From Natronomonas salina (lineage in GTDB: Archaea > Halobacteriota > Halobacteria > Halobacteriales > Haloarculaceae): a stretch of 64,000 bases of DNA. Within the stretch, counting starts at the first letter, position 1; each line of letters opens with the position of its first letter. The notes under the pieces are model-generated. The model had not been told where the DNA came from. It saw only the letters and a list, made by a program, of their open reading frames with translations, and searched no databases. A program made the position numbers and the translations under genes. The stretch is taken from positions 310,001-374,000 of the forward strand of contig NZ_CP058335.1 in the NCBI RefSeq assembly GCF_013391105.1. Direction: 5' to 3'. Of this stretch, positions 16,993 through 27,433 are shown in pieces.

Positions 16993-17163
16993 TACCAGAG
17001 TGGAGTACCCCAAGGGGGTTAAGTCCCGTTCCAATCATATTAGGTGGTCGCAAACCGGCGGCGCCTGGATGGTTCTGGGGAGCCAAATCGTAGGTAACTA
17101 CATCCTTACGGATACGACTGGCGCCCTACCGAAACGAGAGAGCCACGTGCGGTTCGCGACCGG

Positions 17164-17817
17164 TCACCCGACCAGGCCGCGGAGGACCCGCGACTCCGCC
17201 TTCCGTAGGTGCTCGTCGACGGTCGAGGGAGCACACTCCAGGCTCTCGGCGATCTCCTCGTGGGTCGTCCGCCGGGGAATCTCGTAGTACCCGAGTTCGA
17301 CCGCCTTCTGGAAGACCTCGAGCTGGCGGTCCGTGAGCATCGAGAGCATGTCGCGGCGGTCGGGGGTGTAGGCGCCGACCTGGTCGACGCTCACCTGCAC
17401 CGTCGGCGGTAGCTCGTCGATGGCCTGCTTGACCATGTCGTGGTCGCCGATGACAGTCATCCGGACCGACCCGCGGCCGGTGAACTCGATCGGCGTGTCG
17501 ATCATCAGGGCGTACTTCTGGGCGAGCTGCATCACCGAGCCGACCGGCTCCCCGGGGCCGACGTGGAGGTAAAGGTGGAACTGGTCGCCGTCGGCCTCCA
17601 GTTCGTCGTGGGCGATGACGTCCGGGTGCTCGTCGATGTCTCCGACGAGGCCGTCCGGGTCGCCCTCGAGCCGGTAGAGCAACACCCCGGTCCCGTCTCC
17701 GAGCAGGTCGAAGTGCATGATGGAGACCCTGGTCACGGACGGCGTGTCGGCGATGAGCCTATCCACCGGGTGGAGTGCGCCGTCCTCTGGGGTCACCGTG
17801 AAATCGAAGTATCGCAT
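17164..17817 (-). CDS. Bat-type helix-turn-helix regulator (HTH_10)
   Basis: 217 residues from ATG 17817. The C-terminal 55 residues (LTDRQLEVFQKAVELGYYEIPRRTTHEEIAE...STVDEHLRKAE) form the HTH_10 domain of bacterio-opsin-activator-like haloarchaeal regulators. The N-terminal 150 residues (DFTVTPEDGALHPVDRLI, FHLYLHVGPGEPVG) are the usual sensory portion, without a recognisable cofactor site. It stands alone between two minus-strand genes. Regulated genes cannot be told. Confidence 0.88.
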   Translation of the reverse strand: MRYFDFTVTPEDGALHPVDRLIADTPSVTRVSIMHFDLLGDGTGVLLYRLEGDPDGLVGDIDEHPDVIAHDELEADGDQFHLYLHVGPGEPVGSVMQLAQKYALMIDTPIEFTGRGSVRMTVIGDHDMVKQAIDELPPTVQVSVDQVGAYTPDRRDMLSMLTDRQLEVFQKAVELGYYEIPRRTTHEEIAESLECAPSTVDEHLRKAESRVLRGLVG

Positions 17818-17946
17818 GCTCGGAGCCGTATCAGTACCAGTATAGACTGATGTTACCTGTTTAGGGCTTTCGGCTGTCGCACAGTTCGATACGTTACGGC
17901 CGGATGCGTCCCGTTCGGGGCGCCACCGAGTCAAGTTATGATTCCC

Positions 17947-18339
17947 TTAGCCGTCGCCGTCGACGGCCACCGATACCGTCCGCGAGCGGGGGCCGTCGCA
18001 CTCGACCAGCAGCACCGACTGCCACGTGCCGAGATCGAGGCGCCCGTCCGTGACGGGTATCGTGACGGAGGGCCCGACCAGAAGGGCCCGGAGGTGCGAG
18101 TCGGCGTTGCCGTCGAGGCGGTCGTGGTCCCAGCCGTGGTCGTCGACGGAGCCCTCCAGGAAGGCTTCCACGTCGTCGAGGAGGTTCGACTCCGCTTCGT
18201 TGACCGTGACGCCGGCGGTCGTGTGCTGGACGAAGACCGTCGCGGTCCCGTCGGCGGCCGCCGGTACGGCTTCCTCGACCCGGTCGGTGACGTCCACGGC
18301 GTGGGTCTGCCGCTCGGTCTCGACGGTGAACCTGGTCAT
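17947..18339 (-). CDS. YjbQ/UPF0047 family protein
   Basis: 130 residues, the full family length. The signature FVQHTTAGVTVNEAE and the C-terminal VTIPVTDGRLDLGTWQSVLLVECD are diagnostic of YjbQ (UPF0047), described as having secondary thiamine-phosphate synthase activity; the physiological role is unsettled. Conserved histidines (QHTTAG, DDHGWDH, SHLRALL) could form the active site. It overlaps the upstream regulator gene by four bases (ATGA). Confidence 0.88.
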   Translation of the reverse strand: MTRFTVETERQTHAVDVTDRVEEAVPAAADGTATVFVQHTTAGVTVNEAESNLLDDVEAFLEGSVDDHGWDHDRLDGNADSHLRALLVGPSVTIPVTDGRLDLGTWQSVLLVECDGPRSRTVSVAVDGDG

Positions 18340-18884
18340 TCTAGCAGTCGGTGGACGACGGTCCGCTCCTGGTGGCTGTACACGTGGTAGGCCGAGACCG
18401 CCAGCAACAGCAGGAAGTACCCGGCCAGGAGGTAGCCGAGGTCGACGGCGGAGACGACGGGCACCTCCAGGATGGAGGCCAGCGCCGTCAGCAGCCCCAG
18501 TAGCGAGAGGCCGAAGTACGCCTCGCCCCACGAGAGGCCGTACTCCGGGACGACCTCCATGTAGACCTCGACCTCCTCGATCTTCTGCTGGAGGGTCACC
18601 TCCTTCGTCTCGCCGTCGTACTCGAGGATGCCGAGCTCGTCGAGCTTCGGCAGGTGGGTCTGGTGCAGCGAGACGTACACCGACTGCCGCTTCTTCCGCG
18701 GCGCCGGCTCCTCGCCGGTCTCCCGCGCCGCGACCGTCTCCGAGAGGTCCCTGACCGTCGACCGGCCGCCGCTCTCCCGCAGGGCCTCGAGGGCCAGCCG
18801 CCGCCGGTCGTTCCGGAGGACCTCGTGGATCTCCGCCTCCTCGAGGGCGTCGTCGGCGGTGGTCGTCGTCCCAGTGCTGGACAC
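18336..18884 (-). CDS. Membrane-anchored winged-helix protein (DUF7344 type)
   Basis: 182 residues from GTG 18884. N-terminal DNA-binding part: VLRNDRRRLALEALRESGG, then HQTHLPKLDELGILEYDGETKEVTL, the DUF7344 pattern. Residues 117-165 contain two membrane segments (YFGLSLLGLLTALASILEV and LGYLLAGYFLLLLAVSAY). A DNA-binding domain tethered to the membrane suggests a signal-responsive regulator, but the signal is unknown. It is translationally coupled to the YjbQ gene. Confidence 0.82.
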   Translation of the reverse strand: MSSTGTTTTADDALEEAEIHEVLRNDRRRLALEALRESGGRSTVRDLSETVAARETGEEPAPRKKRQSVYVSLHQTHLPKLDELGILEYDGETKEVTLQQKIEEVEVYMEVVPEYGLSWGEAYFGLSLLGLLTALASILEVPVVSAVDLGYLLAGYFLLLLAVSAYHVYSHQERTVVHRLLE

Positions 18885-18941
18885 ACCCCACGTAGCGACG
18901 CATGTGACAAGAAGATACCTCCTGGCCCGAGGGGCGGCCCC

Positions 18942-20927
18942 TCAGAGCCAGTCGTCCGGCTTGGTGTCGTAGTCGACGTCGCTTGCGGCGATGTCCTCGA
19001 CCTCCTCGTCGTCGAGGTCTTCCTCCTCGAACTGGCGGCCGTCGAACCGGATGAGCCGGCCCTGCTCGCTGGGTTCGGGCTCCCGGTCGCGCCGGCGCGC
19101 GACCTCGATGTCGTGCTCGTCGAGCTCCTTGACGATGGTCTTCACCGCGACCGGCCGCCCCCACAGCTCGAAGACGCGCTCGAGGGTCTGCTTGGCCTGC
19201 CGTAGGTCCAGCTGGACGCCGTTGTAGTGGTGGGCGAGCAGCAGTTCGTTGCGGTTCCGGAAGTTGCCGTCCACCACCGAGATGGTCGGCTTCCCGAAGT
19301 TGGTGAACTGCAGCATCAGCTTCTTCTTGACGTCGGCGGCCTCCGTCGACGTCACCCGGTAGTCGCGCGTCGTGTGGGTGTACTCGTAGGTGAAGTAGTC
19401 GTTCTCGTCGACGAACTCGTCGGTCAGGAACTCGTCGAGGAACGTCACGTCGTTGTGGCTCTCCCGGATCTCGCGCATCCGGTCCCAGCCGGCCGCGCGG
19501 TCGACCTCGGCGACGGCCGCCTCGAGGGCGTCGTGCCGCTCCGTGTCGAAGAGGTACCGCGAGGTCCGCTCCAGTTCGTTCTGGGAGACGCGCTTGAGGA
19601 ACCCGCGGTTCTGCGGCTTCACCAGCGAGTAGTGCCGCTCGGCGAGCCCCTCGTAGGTGAGGAGCTTCCAGGGGTACGTCTCGACGTCGAGGTCACCAGC
19701 GCGGGCCCGCTCGACCGCCTCGGCGTCGACGCGCGGGTCCTCGGTATCGAGGTCGTCGAGGTGAGCGACCGGGTCCTCGAGGAACGGCGCCGGCTCCAGC
19801 AGCTCCTGGACGCGGTCGAGGTCGACGGTCTCGTCGAAGTTCCGCCAGGTGACGCCCTCGACGCAGAGCAGCTGCTCGATCACCTCCCGGCGGTTCCGCC
19901 GGTTCTCGACGTACTGCCACAGCTCGAAGCCGAGCTTGTAGGGGTTCAGCCCCGGCGACCCGAGGACCTGCGCCATGTGGTCGGCGTAGGAGACGAACTC
20001 GTCGGCGCCGGCGAAGGCCTCGTCGGACATCATCGCCGACTCCCAGTAGGCGGCCCACCCCTCGTTCATCACCTTCGTCATCTTCTGGGGGGCGAAGTAG
20101 TAGGCCTCCTTCCGCAGCAGCTCGAGGATCTCCCGCTGCCACTCCTCGTAGTCGTCCGCGCGCTCGGACTCCTCGTCGTAGGCCTTCCCGTGGGCCCGCA
20201 GGAACGCCAGCAGGTCCTTCTCGGGTTCGGCCGGAAACGTCGGGCCGTCCTCGTCGTCGTCCATCGCGTCGAGCCACTCCTCGTCGAAGACCTGCTCGCG
20301 GACCTCCTCGGAGAACTCCATCTCCTCGAGCTTCTCGGCGAGGTCCTCGGGGGTCGGCGCCGCCTCGGTCCACTCCTCGGCCGTCGAGAACGGCTGGTGC
20401 TGGTCGATGTTGTCCTCCAGACAGAGGACGTGGTCGATCCACTCCTCGACAGCCTCCCGGGATATCTCGGGGTCGGCCATGTACTCGGCGACCGTCTCGG
20501 AGTGCCGCTCGAGCATCGCCGCGGCGTCGGGCGCCGTCCCGAACATCCGGAACCACTCGTTGTTCTTGAAGAAGTCGGCGTGGGCCTCGACGTGCGTGAT
20601 GACGGCCTTCTGGTCGGCCATCTCGTTGGACGCCTGCAGGAACGCGTTCGAGGGATCGTCGTTGTTGACGATCTCGAAGGCCTTCCCGCCGAGGAACTGC
20701 GTCTGCTTCTGCTGGCGGTCGTAGCCCATCCCCCACCGCCAGTGCGGGTAGCGGTGCTGGAAGCCGCCGTAGGCGATGAGCTCGTTCATCTCGTCGTAGT
20801 CGACGACCCAGTAGTTCACGTCGAAGGGGTCCAGGCCCAGCTTCTCCGCGAGTTCGTTCGCCTCGCGGACCGGCTCCTCGAGGTCGTCGGCGATGCGCTG
20901 CTTCTCGATCCTGTCGTCGGTGCTCAT
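18942..20927 (-). CDS. SpoVR family protein
   Basis: 661 residues from ATG 20927. SpoVR/YcgB family: recognisable blocks are [72 protein letters not shown] and [18 protein letters not shown]. The C-terminal 60 residues are haloarchaea-like acidic sequence. The molecular function of SpoVR is not known; in bacteria its gene clusters with PrkA and YeaH genes, as here. Its start overlaps the YeaH stop by four bases (ATGA). Last gene of the four-gene operon. Confidence 0.92.
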   Translation of the reverse strand: MSTDDRIEKQRIADDLEEPVREANELAEKLGLDPFDVNYWVVDYDEMNELIAYGGFQHRYPHWRWGMGYDRQQKQTQFLGGKAFEIVNNDDPSNAFLQASNEMADQKAVITHVEAHADFFKNNEWFRMFGTAPDAAAMLERHSETVAEYMADPEISREAVEEWIDHVLCLEDNIDQHQPFSTAEEWTEAAPTPEDLAEKLEEMEFSEEVREQVFDEEWLDAMDDDEDGPTFPAEPEKDLLAFLRAHGKAYDEESERADDYEEWQREILELLRKEAYYFAPQKMTKVMNEGWAAYWESAMMSDEAFAGADEFVSYADHMAQVLGSPGLNPYKLGFELWQYVENRRNRREVIEQLLCVEGVTWRNFDETVDLDRVQELLEPAPFLEDPVAHLDDLDTEDPRVDAEAVERARAGDLDVETYPWKLLTYEGLAERHYSLVKPQNRGFLKRVSQNELERTSRYLFDTERHDALEAAVAEVDRAAGWDRMREIRESHNDVTFLDEFLTDEFVDENDYFTYEYTHTTRDYRVTSTEAADVKKKLMLQFTNFGKPTISVVDGNFRNRNELLLAHHYNGVQLDLRQAKQTLERVFELWGRPVAVKTIVKELDEHDIEVARRRDREPEPSEQGRLIRFDGRQFEEEDLDDEEVEDIAASDVDYDTKPDDWL

Positions 20928-22252
20928 GATTCGTCCTCCGTGCTGAGGATGCGGTAGATGGCGTCGACGACGTCGTCCTGGCTCTGGACGAAGGCGACGG
21001 CCACGTTGTCCGACTCCCCGAAGTGCTCCTCGACCTCCTGGGCGTGGGTCGCGTTGATGGCGTTGCCCGACGGCTGCGTCTCCACGTAGGCGTGGAGGTT
21101 CGCCGGGATCTCCTCCATCAGCGGGATGACCTTCTGTTCGGTGTCGTTCGAGGAGTTCTCGGAGTCGCCCGCCGCGAAGACGTAGCGGTTCCACTCCGCC
21201 CACGGGTACTCCTGCTCGAGGATCTCCGCGGCCAGTTCGTAGGCGCTGGAGATGCGCGTGCCGCCGCCAGACCGGATGCCGAAGAACTCGTCGCGGTCGA
21301 CCTCCCAGGCGTCGGCGTCGTGGGCGATGTAGACGAACTCCGCGTTGTCGTACTTGCCGGTCAGGTACCAGTCCAGCGGCGTGAACGTCCGCTCGACGAG
21401 TTCGCGCTTGGACTGCCGCATCGACCCGGAGACGTCGCGGATGTTCACCACGACGACGTTCTTCTCGCGCTCCTCGACTATCTCGGGGTAGCGGTAGCGC
21501 TCGTCCTCCCGGCGGAACGGGATCTGGTCGACCCCCTCCCGGCGGATGCGCGTCGCCGTCTCCTCGCGGTCGACGTTCGCCTCCATCTCCTCGATGGAGT
21601 CCCAGCGGCCCTTCTCGGCGTCCGGGACGTCGTCGTAGGCGTCCTCGATCCACGCCCGCGAGACGGGGACGCTCTGGCCCCGCGCCCACTCGAAGACCTT
21701 CGCCGGCCCCCAGCCGTCGACGCGGAGGGCCTGCTCGAGGTACTCCTCGTCGAAGTCCATCGCGAGCTTCCGCTTCAGCCCCTCCTTGAACAGCCGCTCG
21801 AAGTCGAGCGTGCTGGCGGGCCCCGACCTGGTGATGTCCGTGAAGTCGCCCTCCTTCTCCTCGACGACCTGCTTGCCCTTCGGCTCCAGGTCGAGGCCGA
21901 GCTCCTCGTCGAGCTCCTCGGCGAACTCCTCGGGGTCCATCTCGTAGTACTCGTGCTCGCCGCCCTCCTCGCCGGGCTCGTCGCCGTCGCCGTCGTCGTC
22001 GCCGTCGCCGGGTTGCGGCTCCGGCTGGCCGACGGGGTCGCCCACGTCGGGGGTGCCGCCCTGGCCCTGCCCGACGCCGCCCATGTCGCGCTGGTCGTAC
22101 TCGAAGGCCGGCAGGTCGACGATCTTGATCGGGATGCGGACCTCGTCCGGCCGGGACTGCCCGAGGTCGCCGTACTGGATGAACTCCGAGAGGTCCTCGC
22201 GGCGCTCCTCGCCGACCTCCCGGTACCTGTCGAGGTCGTCTCTCAGTCCCAT
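20924..22252 (-). CDS. YeaH/YhbH family protein (DUF444), VWA-like
   Basis: 442 residues. N-terminal helical part, a glycine/aspartate-rich linker at about 60-110 ([19 protein letters not shown]) and a C-terminal von Willebrand A-like domain with a MIDAS-type motif [17 protein letters not shown], the [13 protein letters not shown] segment supplying the threonine and [12 protein letters not shown] the aspartate. It probably acts with PrkA; in Escherichia coli yeaG-yeaH are co-transcribed in stress and stationary phase. Here the start overlaps the second prkA gene by 10 bases. Confidence 0.9.
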   Translation of the reverse strand: MGLRDDLDRYREVGEERREDLSEFIQYGDLGQSRPDEVRIPIKIVDLPAFEYDQRDMGGVGQGQGGTPDVGDPVGQPEPQPGDGDDDGDGDEPGEEGGEHEYYEMDPEEFAEELDEELGLDLEPKGKQVVEEKEGDFTDITRSGPASTLDFERLFKEGLKRKLAMDFDEEYLEQALRVDGWGPAKVFEWARGQSVPVSRAWIEDAYDDVPDAEKGRWDSIEEMEANVDREETATRIRREGVDQIPFRREDERYRYPEIVEEREKNVVVVNIRDVSGSMRQSKRELVERTFTPLDWYLTGKYDNAEFVYIAHDADAWEVDRDEFFGIRSGGGTRISSAYELAAEILEQEYPWAEWNRYVFAAGDSENSSNDTEQKVIPLMEEIPANLHAYVETQPSGNAINATHAQEVEEHFGESDNVAVAFVQSQDDVVDAIYRILSTEDES

Positions 22253-24522
22253 CTGTAGCTCACCTGGCCCATGACGTGGCGGCTGGTCAATTCGGCCGAC
22301 GCGGCCGTGTAGCCGAACATCTCCTGCATGTTCTCGATGGTCTCCGCCTTGATCCGCGCCGTGTCGGTGCCCGTCGGCGGGTCGTCCCAGAGGCTGGGTT
22401 CGAGGTCCTCGTGGGCCCGCCGGACGTCGTCCCAGTCGTGGCTCCCGAGGACGGTCTCGATGACGGGGATCTCCCGAGGGTCGACGTCGGAGACGCGGAA
22501 GTCCTCGTCGCGGTTCCGCCAGGCGTGGCGGTTCAGCGCGGTGATGACCTTGTCGGCGCGGAACTCCTCGACGCCGTCTGCGGGGGTGGCGCCGTCGTAG
22601 TCGTCCTCGTCGAAGCGGCCGAGGTGCTCGATCTCGAAGACCTTCATCTTCAGGGGGTCGGGCGCCTCGAGTTCGCCGCGCTCGTTCTCGATCTGCTCGC
22701 CCTCGACCCAGGCGTAGACGTGCTCGATGTACTCCTCGACGGTCTCCTCGTCGACGCGCTTGTCGCGCATGATGGCGTCGATGACGTCCTCCTCCTGCTG
22801 GCCGAAGACGTGGTTCTTCACGGGGACGAGCCGGTTCTCGTACTCCGTCCGCTCGTTACCGGAGAACACCGGCGCGTCCTCCAGCCCCTCAGCCATCGCG
22901 TTCAGGACGTCCCGCGGCATGATGACGTCCTCGACGTTCAGTTCGGGGTGGTGGCGGTCGGTCTCCTCGTGGAGCAGGTCGGCGATGACGTCGCGGGTGT
23001 ACGTCACCGGGATGCCGCCGTCGCCGTCCTCGGCCTCCCCGAAGTCGAACTCCTCCTTGTACCGGCGCTCGTCGCCGTCCTGGAGGTAGCCGCGGTCGTA
23101 GATGAGCGCCTTGTCGACGAGGTCCAGCCCCGGCGGGAGCGACTCGGCGTCCAGCCGCGAGGCGACCGCGTACAGCCCGGCCGCCTCGACGGCGTGCGGC
23201 GCGAGCTCCCGGTCGTGGACGACGCCGTCGCCGCCGCGGACCGAGATGGTGACCGGCTCGGAGATGAGTTCGGCCAGCTGCTCGTAGGCGTCGGCCTCCC
23301 AGATCTCGGTCTCGTTCGTCAGCTCCCGCCGGATGAGCTCCGCCTCCAGGGAGAGGTTCGTCAGGTACGTGAACTCGTGCTTGTCGAGGCGGCGCTTCAG
23401 CGCCTTCAGCGGGTCCGTCCCCTCGCGGTTGGCGTGTTTGTTGAGCTGGGCCTCGAGGTCCGGGTTCGAGATGATGATCATCTGGGTGTCGATGTCCATC
23501 CCGATGCCCTTGTCCAGCTTCACGGTCCCCTCGTCGGGGACGTTCAGCAGCTTCTGCAGCAGGTCGGCGTGCTGGGCGGCGTCCTCGACGATGGTGAGGA
23601 GGCCGTTGCCCTGCGAGAGCACGCCGTCGTAGCTGAACGCCTGCGGGTTCTTCCGGCCGCGGGAGTCCAGCCGCTGGAGCATGCCGGCCATCCAGGAGCC
23701 GACGAGCCGCTCCTTCGGGGAGCCGTCGTCCTCGCTGTGGAGGACGCCGATGCCCTGCCCGACGTCGACGACGAAGTTCTTCACCCGGAGGTGCCGGTCG
23801 TCGGCGACCGCCGTGAACAGGTCCTCGACGCCGTCGCGGCGGTACTGCTCCTCGAGGTGGTCGTAGGCCTCGCGGCTGAACGGGTCGAGCTTGGCGTCGA
23901 GGTGGATGGGGATGTGGTCGTCGAGCTCCTCGTTGAGCTCGGCGAGCAACTCCTTGCGGACGTCCTCGGGGAACACCGACAGCGGGTGAGCCTGCACCGG
24001 CGAGGGGTACCAGTCGTCCTCGTCCGGCGTCGCCGACGTGTCCCCGTAGGTCATCCCCGGCGAGGAGTCCACCCCCGAGATGTTCCACTCGACGGTGTAA
24101 CGCCGACCCTCGTCGGTCTTCGAGTACTCCCGGAGCCCGTTGATGAGACAGCGCTTCAGCTCCGACTTGCCGGTGGCCGTCGGCCCGTCGAGCCAGAGGA
24201 TCTTCTCCTCCTTGCCGCGGCGGGCGGCGATCGACCGGAGGTCGTCGACGAAGGCGTTGAGCACCTCCGTGTTCCCGAGGATGGCGTGCTCGCCGTCGTT
24301 GTGCGGGTCGTCGAAGAAGCGGTAGCGCTCCTTGCGCTCGCCCTCCTCGACGACCGTGCGGGTGCCCGCGGCCTCGATGGCCTCCAGCAGGTACTTCGAG
24401 GCGTGGGCCGCCGACCCCGGGTTCTCGAAGATCGACTCGACGAACTCCCCGAGCGACATCGGCGGCTCGTAGGTCTCCCGGAGGGCGTCGTCGGCGCGGG
24501 CGATGTACTTCTCGCCGCTCAT
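22243..24522 (-). CDS. PrkA family serine protein kinase (second copy)
   Basis: 759 residues. N-terminal AAA+ ATPase part with Walker [15 protein letters not shown] (about residue 115) and a later kinase-like region, the PrkA layout. The segment [26 protein letters not shown] corresponds to the AAA+ pore/sensor region, and [20 protein letters not shown] to sensor 1. It differs strongly from its upstream neighbour PrkA (24519-26594), so the pair is an old duplication with distinct roles. Bacterial PrkA has been described as kinase or as AAA+ protease; I cannot decide which. ATGA overlap with the upstream prkA. Confidence 0.9.
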   Translation of the reverse strand: MSGEKYIARADDALRETYEPPMSLGEFVESIFENPGSAAHASKYLLEAIEAAGTRTVVEEGERKERYRFFDDPHNDGEHAILGNTEVLNAFVDDLRSIAARRGKEEKILWLDGPTATGKSELKRCLINGLREYSKTDEGRRYTVEWNISGVDSSPGMTYGDTSATPDEDDWYPSPVQAHPLSVFPEDVRKELLAELNEELDDHIPIHLDAKLDPFSREAYDHLEEQYRRDGVEDLFTAVADDRHLRVKNFVVDVGQGIGVLHSEDDGSPKERLVGSWMAGMLQRLDSRGRKNPQAFSYDGVLSQGNGLLTIVEDAAQHADLLQKLLNVPDEGTVKLDKGIGMDIDTQMIIISNPDLEAQLNKHANREGTDPLKALKRRLDKHEFTYLTNLSLEAELIRRELTNETEIWEADAYEQLAELISEPVTISVRGGDGVVHDRELAPHAVEAAGLYAVASRLDAESLPPGLDLVDKALIYDRGYLQDGDERRYKEEFDFGEAEDGDGGIPVTYTRDVIADLLHEETDRHHPELNVEDVIMPRDVLNAMAEGLEDAPVFSGNERTEYENRLVPVKNHVFGQQEEDVIDAIMRDKRVDEETVEEYIEHVYAWVEGEQIENERGELEAPDPLKMKVFEIEHLGRFDEDDYDGATPADGVEEFRADKVITALNRHAWRNRDEDFRVSDVDPREIPVIETVLGSHDWDDVRRAHEDLEPSLWDDPPTGTDTARIKAETIENMQEMFGYTAASAELTSRHVMGQVSYRWD

Positions 24523-26594
24523 TCGTCCTCTTCCATCTCGGCCTTGGCGACCTCGGCGCCGGCGAACTCGAGCACCTCCTTGGCCCCCTCGGTACTGTAG
24601 CCCTGCTCCTCGAGGGCGTCGACCCAGGCGTTGCGCTCGTCGTCGTCGAGTTCGCCGCTGGAGACCAGCGCCGAGAAGTTGATGTTGTGCTTCTTGTCCT
24701 CCCACAGCTTCCGCTCCAGGGCCCGGCGGAGGCGGTCGTTGTCCTGCGGGTTGAACGTGTCACCCTCGCGTGCGCGTCGGGAGACCCAGTTGGAGACCTC
24801 CTGTCGGAAGTCGTCCTTGCGGTCCTCGGGGACGTTGAGCTTCTCCTCGACGTCGCGGAGGAACTTCTCGTCGGGCTCCTGCTCGCGGCCCGTGATCTCG
24901 TCCTCGACGGTGTCGTCGTCGATGTAGGCCATGACGTGGTCCATGTACTTCTCTCCCTGCCGCTGGATCTCGTCGAGGTCGTAGGCGAGGGCGTGGCGGA
25001 CGTCCTCGATGGCCCGCTCCTTGTACTCCTCGCGGACGAGTTCGAGGTAGCGGTAGTACGTCTCGAAGTTCTCCTGCGGGATGGAGCCGTGGTTCTCGAG
25101 GTTCTCCTCGAGGTGGTTGAACGTCGTCAGCGGCGAGAGGAACATCCGCTCGCGGTGCATCGAGTCCATCAGCGCCTCGGCGATCTCGTCACCGATGAAC
25201 CGCGGGGAGACGCCGTCCATCCCCTCGCCGATGTCGGTGGTCTCGGCGGCCTCGTCGCGGAGCTTCTTGACGTCGATGTCCTCGGCCTCGTCGATCTCGC
25301 CGTTGTAGGCCTTCGCCTTCTGGACGACCGAGATGTTGCCGCCGTCGGGCTCCTCGATGCGGGTGAGGACGCCGAACAGCCCCGCCATCTCCAGGGTGTG
25401 CGGCTCGACGTTCATGTCGGGGACGTCGGCGTTCTTCAGCATCTTCCGGTAGATGCGCGCCTCCTCCTCGTACTGGAGGACGTACGGGAAGTCGATGCGC
25501 TTGGTCCGGTCGTTGAACGCCTCCATCTTCTCGTCGCCCTTCTTGTCGCGGTACTCGGGCATGTTCGTCCGGCCGACGATGACCTGGTCGATGTCGATCC
25601 GGGGGTTGTTCTTCGGCTTGATCGTCTGCTCCTGGGAGGCGTGCAGGAAGTCGTAGAGGAACTCCCGCTGGAGCTTCAGCAGCTCCTCGCCGGAGAAGAT
25701 GCCGCGGTTGGCGTTGCAGAACGCCCCGGAGTAGTCGAAGGCCCGGGGGTCGCTCTCGCCGTAGACGGCGATCTTCGAGTAGTTGACGTCGCCGGTGAGC
25801 TCCGTCTCGTCCTGGTTCTTCTTGTCCTTGGGCTCGAAGGTCTCGATGCCCTGTCGCTTGTTTTCGTCGGCGACGAGCCGCATGACCTCGACGTGGTTGT
25901 CGAGGACGCGCTCGAGGTCGTCGTCGTAGTACTCCAGGAGCCGGTCCATGTAGAACTCGCTGGCCGGGTCCAGGGCCTGCTCGTTCCGGATGGTGTACGG
26001 CGCGTCGAGGCGCTCGTTGATGTCCTCGATGACCCGCTCGCGCTGCTCCTGGGGGAGCAGGACGATGGGGTCCTGGTTCATCGGCGACCGGACGACGTCG
26101 TCGGCGGGGTCCTGGTCCTTCAGGACGTCGCAGAGTCCGGTCCACCGGAAGGTGTACATCCGCCCTTCGTCGCGGGTGGTGTAGTCCTCGAAGTAGCGCC
26201 GCACCTGGCGGTCGAAGTCGGACTTCCCGGAGCCGACCGGCCCGAGCAGCAGCTTGATCCGCTTCTCGGGGCCGAGGCCGCGGGCGCCGGACTTCACCTT
26301 GTTGACGAACTCGTGGATCGCCTCGTGGATGACCCGTCCGTAGAAGGTGTTCTCGCCGTCGCCGATCGGGTCCTCCGACGCGAGTTCGTACTCCACGACG
26401 CCGTCGTCCTCGTCGTACGACGTCCCGTAGTAGTCGAACATGTCCGCGACGCGCTGGTGGGCGTTGCGGGCGATCTTCGGGTTCTCGTACAGCTCTTCGA
26501 GGTACCAGTCGAACGACCGCGTCTCGCGGAGGTCCGACGGGATCGAGCTTCTGTACTCCTTGCTGAGTTCCTCGAGGGTTTCCATATCACTCAT
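24519..26594 (-). CDS. PrkA family serine protein kinase (first copy)
   Basis: 691 residues from ATG 26594 (a second in-frame ATG at 26585). N-terminal PrkA AAA domain with Walker A LLLGPVGSGKSDFDRQVRRY (about residue 110) and RWTGLCDVL downstream; FDYSGAFCNANRGIFSGEELLK and VIVGRTNMPEYRDKKGDEKM are typical PrkA blocks. The C-terminal region (MDHVMAYIDDDTVED, NFSALVSSGELD) fits the PrkA C-terminal domain. First gene of a prkA-prkA-yeaH-spoVR operon in which every gene overlaps the next, pointing to tight stoichiometry. Confidence 0.92.
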   Translation of the reverse strand: MSDMETLEELSKEYRSSIPSDLRETRSFDWYLEELYENPKIARNAHQRVADMFDYYGTSYDEDDGVVEYELASEDPIGDGENTFYGRVIHEAIHEFVNKVKSGARGLGPEKRIKLLLGPVGSGKSDFDRQVRRYFEDYTTRDEGRMYTFRWTGLCDVLKDQDPADDVVRSPMNQDPIVLLPQEQRERVIEDINERLDAPYTIRNEQALDPASEFYMDRLLEYYDDDLERVLDNHVEVMRLVADENKRQGIETFEPKDKKNQDETELTGDVNYSKIAVYGESDPRAFDYSGAFCNANRGIFSGEELLKLQREFLYDFLHASQEQTIKPKNNPRIDIDQVIVGRTNMPEYRDKKGDEKMEAFNDRTKRIDFPYVLQYEEEARIYRKMLKNADVPDMNVEPHTLEMAGLFGVLTRIEEPDGGNISVVQKAKAYNGEIDEAEDIDVKKLRDEAAETTDIGEGMDGVSPRFIGDEIAEALMDSMHRERMFLSPLTTFNHLEENLENHGSIPQENFETYYRYLELVREEYKERAIEDVRHALAYDLDEIQRQGEKYMDHVMAYIDDDTVEDEITGREQEPDEKFLRDVEEKLNVPEDRKDDFRQEVSNWVSRRAREGDTFNPQDNDRLRRALERKLWEDKKHNINFSALVSSGELDDDERNAWVDALEEQGYSTEGAKEVLEFAGAEVAKAEMEEDE

Positions 26595-26955
26595 TCTATC
26601 ACGGAGACGCGCGAGCGTCCCACCCGGCGGGGCCGGGCTGGCCGTCTGGCCGTGGTCTCGACGACGTGCCACGCGAACACGGACCACACCGACCGCGCGA
26701 CGGACGCCGTCGCGAGGACGACGTCAGGCGGGGCGGGGACCGGCCGCGGGGGCGACGCCACCGATACTATCTTATACATGTGTGCCACCATCGTATAAGC
26801 TTTGTTGCGGTTTCACATGCCACGCCGCACGTTAGGTAGGGGCAAACCACCGGACGTAATCGGGGTCTCGGGGGACCGGCAGCCGGCCGTCCGACGCCCG
26901 GCTTGCACCGTTTATAAACCGGGAGGCTGATGGGCCCCCGGCGGCAAGTCGGGAT
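26595..26955. other. Intergenic region with divergent promoters
   Basis: 361 bases without a convincing gene. Two TATA-like words on the minus strand (gtataag complement of 26771-26777, and gcttatac complement of 26793-26800) could drive the prkA operon with a leader of about 150 bases. On the plus strand tttataaacc at 26911-26920 is the TATA box of the gene at 26956. A minus-strand reading frame in the leader overlaps the prkA start but looks non-coding (see rejected items). Confidence 0.5.
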
Positions 26956-27348
26956 ATGCTCGACGAGGCGGCGCTCGGGGAGGGCTGGACCGTGTGGAAC
27001 GCCGAGGACGACCGGGTCATCCTGGCGTACCGGCCGGACGTCTTCAACGGCGCCGAGTTCCCGTCGCCGTGCCTGCCGACCATCTACGTGACCCGCGGGC
27101 GGCGGACCCGCCGACCCGAGGGGAACCGCAACCTCCCGCCGGACGCGCCGTGGATGGTGACGCTCTTCCTGGAACCGGAGGTCAACCGCGACCCCGACGC
27201 CTACGACACGCCTGCGGCGGCCGCCGAGGGCGCGGCGGAACTCAGCCACCGCTTCGCCGACGGCGAGGTCGACTACCGGGACCTCTACCAGGTCCCGCGG
27301 GAGGACTACTTCGAGAGGCTCGACGAACTGACGGGGCGCGAGCCGTAG
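26956..27348 (+). CDS. DUF5820-like haloarchaeal protein
   Basis: 130 residues, soluble. Conserved-looking parts are EGWTVWNAEDDRVILAYRPDVF, CLPTIYVTRGRRTRRPEGNR and DLYQVPREDYFERLDELTG. I associate this with the haloarchaeal family DUF5820, from memory. No metal or catalytic motif is obvious. The TATA box at 26911-26917 predicts a short leader of about 15 bases. Function unknown. Confidence 0.7.
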   Translation: MLDEAALGEGWTVWNAEDDRVILAYRPDVFNGAEFPSPCLPTIYVTRGRRTRRPEGNRNLPPDAPWMVTLFLEPEVNRDPDAYDTPAAAAEGAAELSHRFADGEVDYRDLYQVPREDYFERLDELTGREP

Positions 27349-27433
27349 CACCGTCGCCGACGTCGAACCACCGACGATGCGGAGCGACTCGACCGCCGAC
27401 GACCTTAACACGCCCCCCTCGCCAACAACGGGT

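Noticed and set aside
26591-26791. Minus-strand 66-codon frame overlapping the prkA start by ATGA, a possible leader peptide
   Set aside because: The overlap is tempting, but the product is Arg/Pro/Val-rich with weak codon bias and the TATA-like words lie beside or inside it. I treat it as leader DNA.
22276-26798. Two very long plus-strand reading frames (774 and 703 codons) opposite the PrkA genes
   Set aside because: They are shadows of the PrkA genes: high G+C with third-position G/C leaves the opposite strand open. The predicted products are Val/Leu/Asp/Arg repeats without any domain, while the minus-strand proteins are clear PrkA family.
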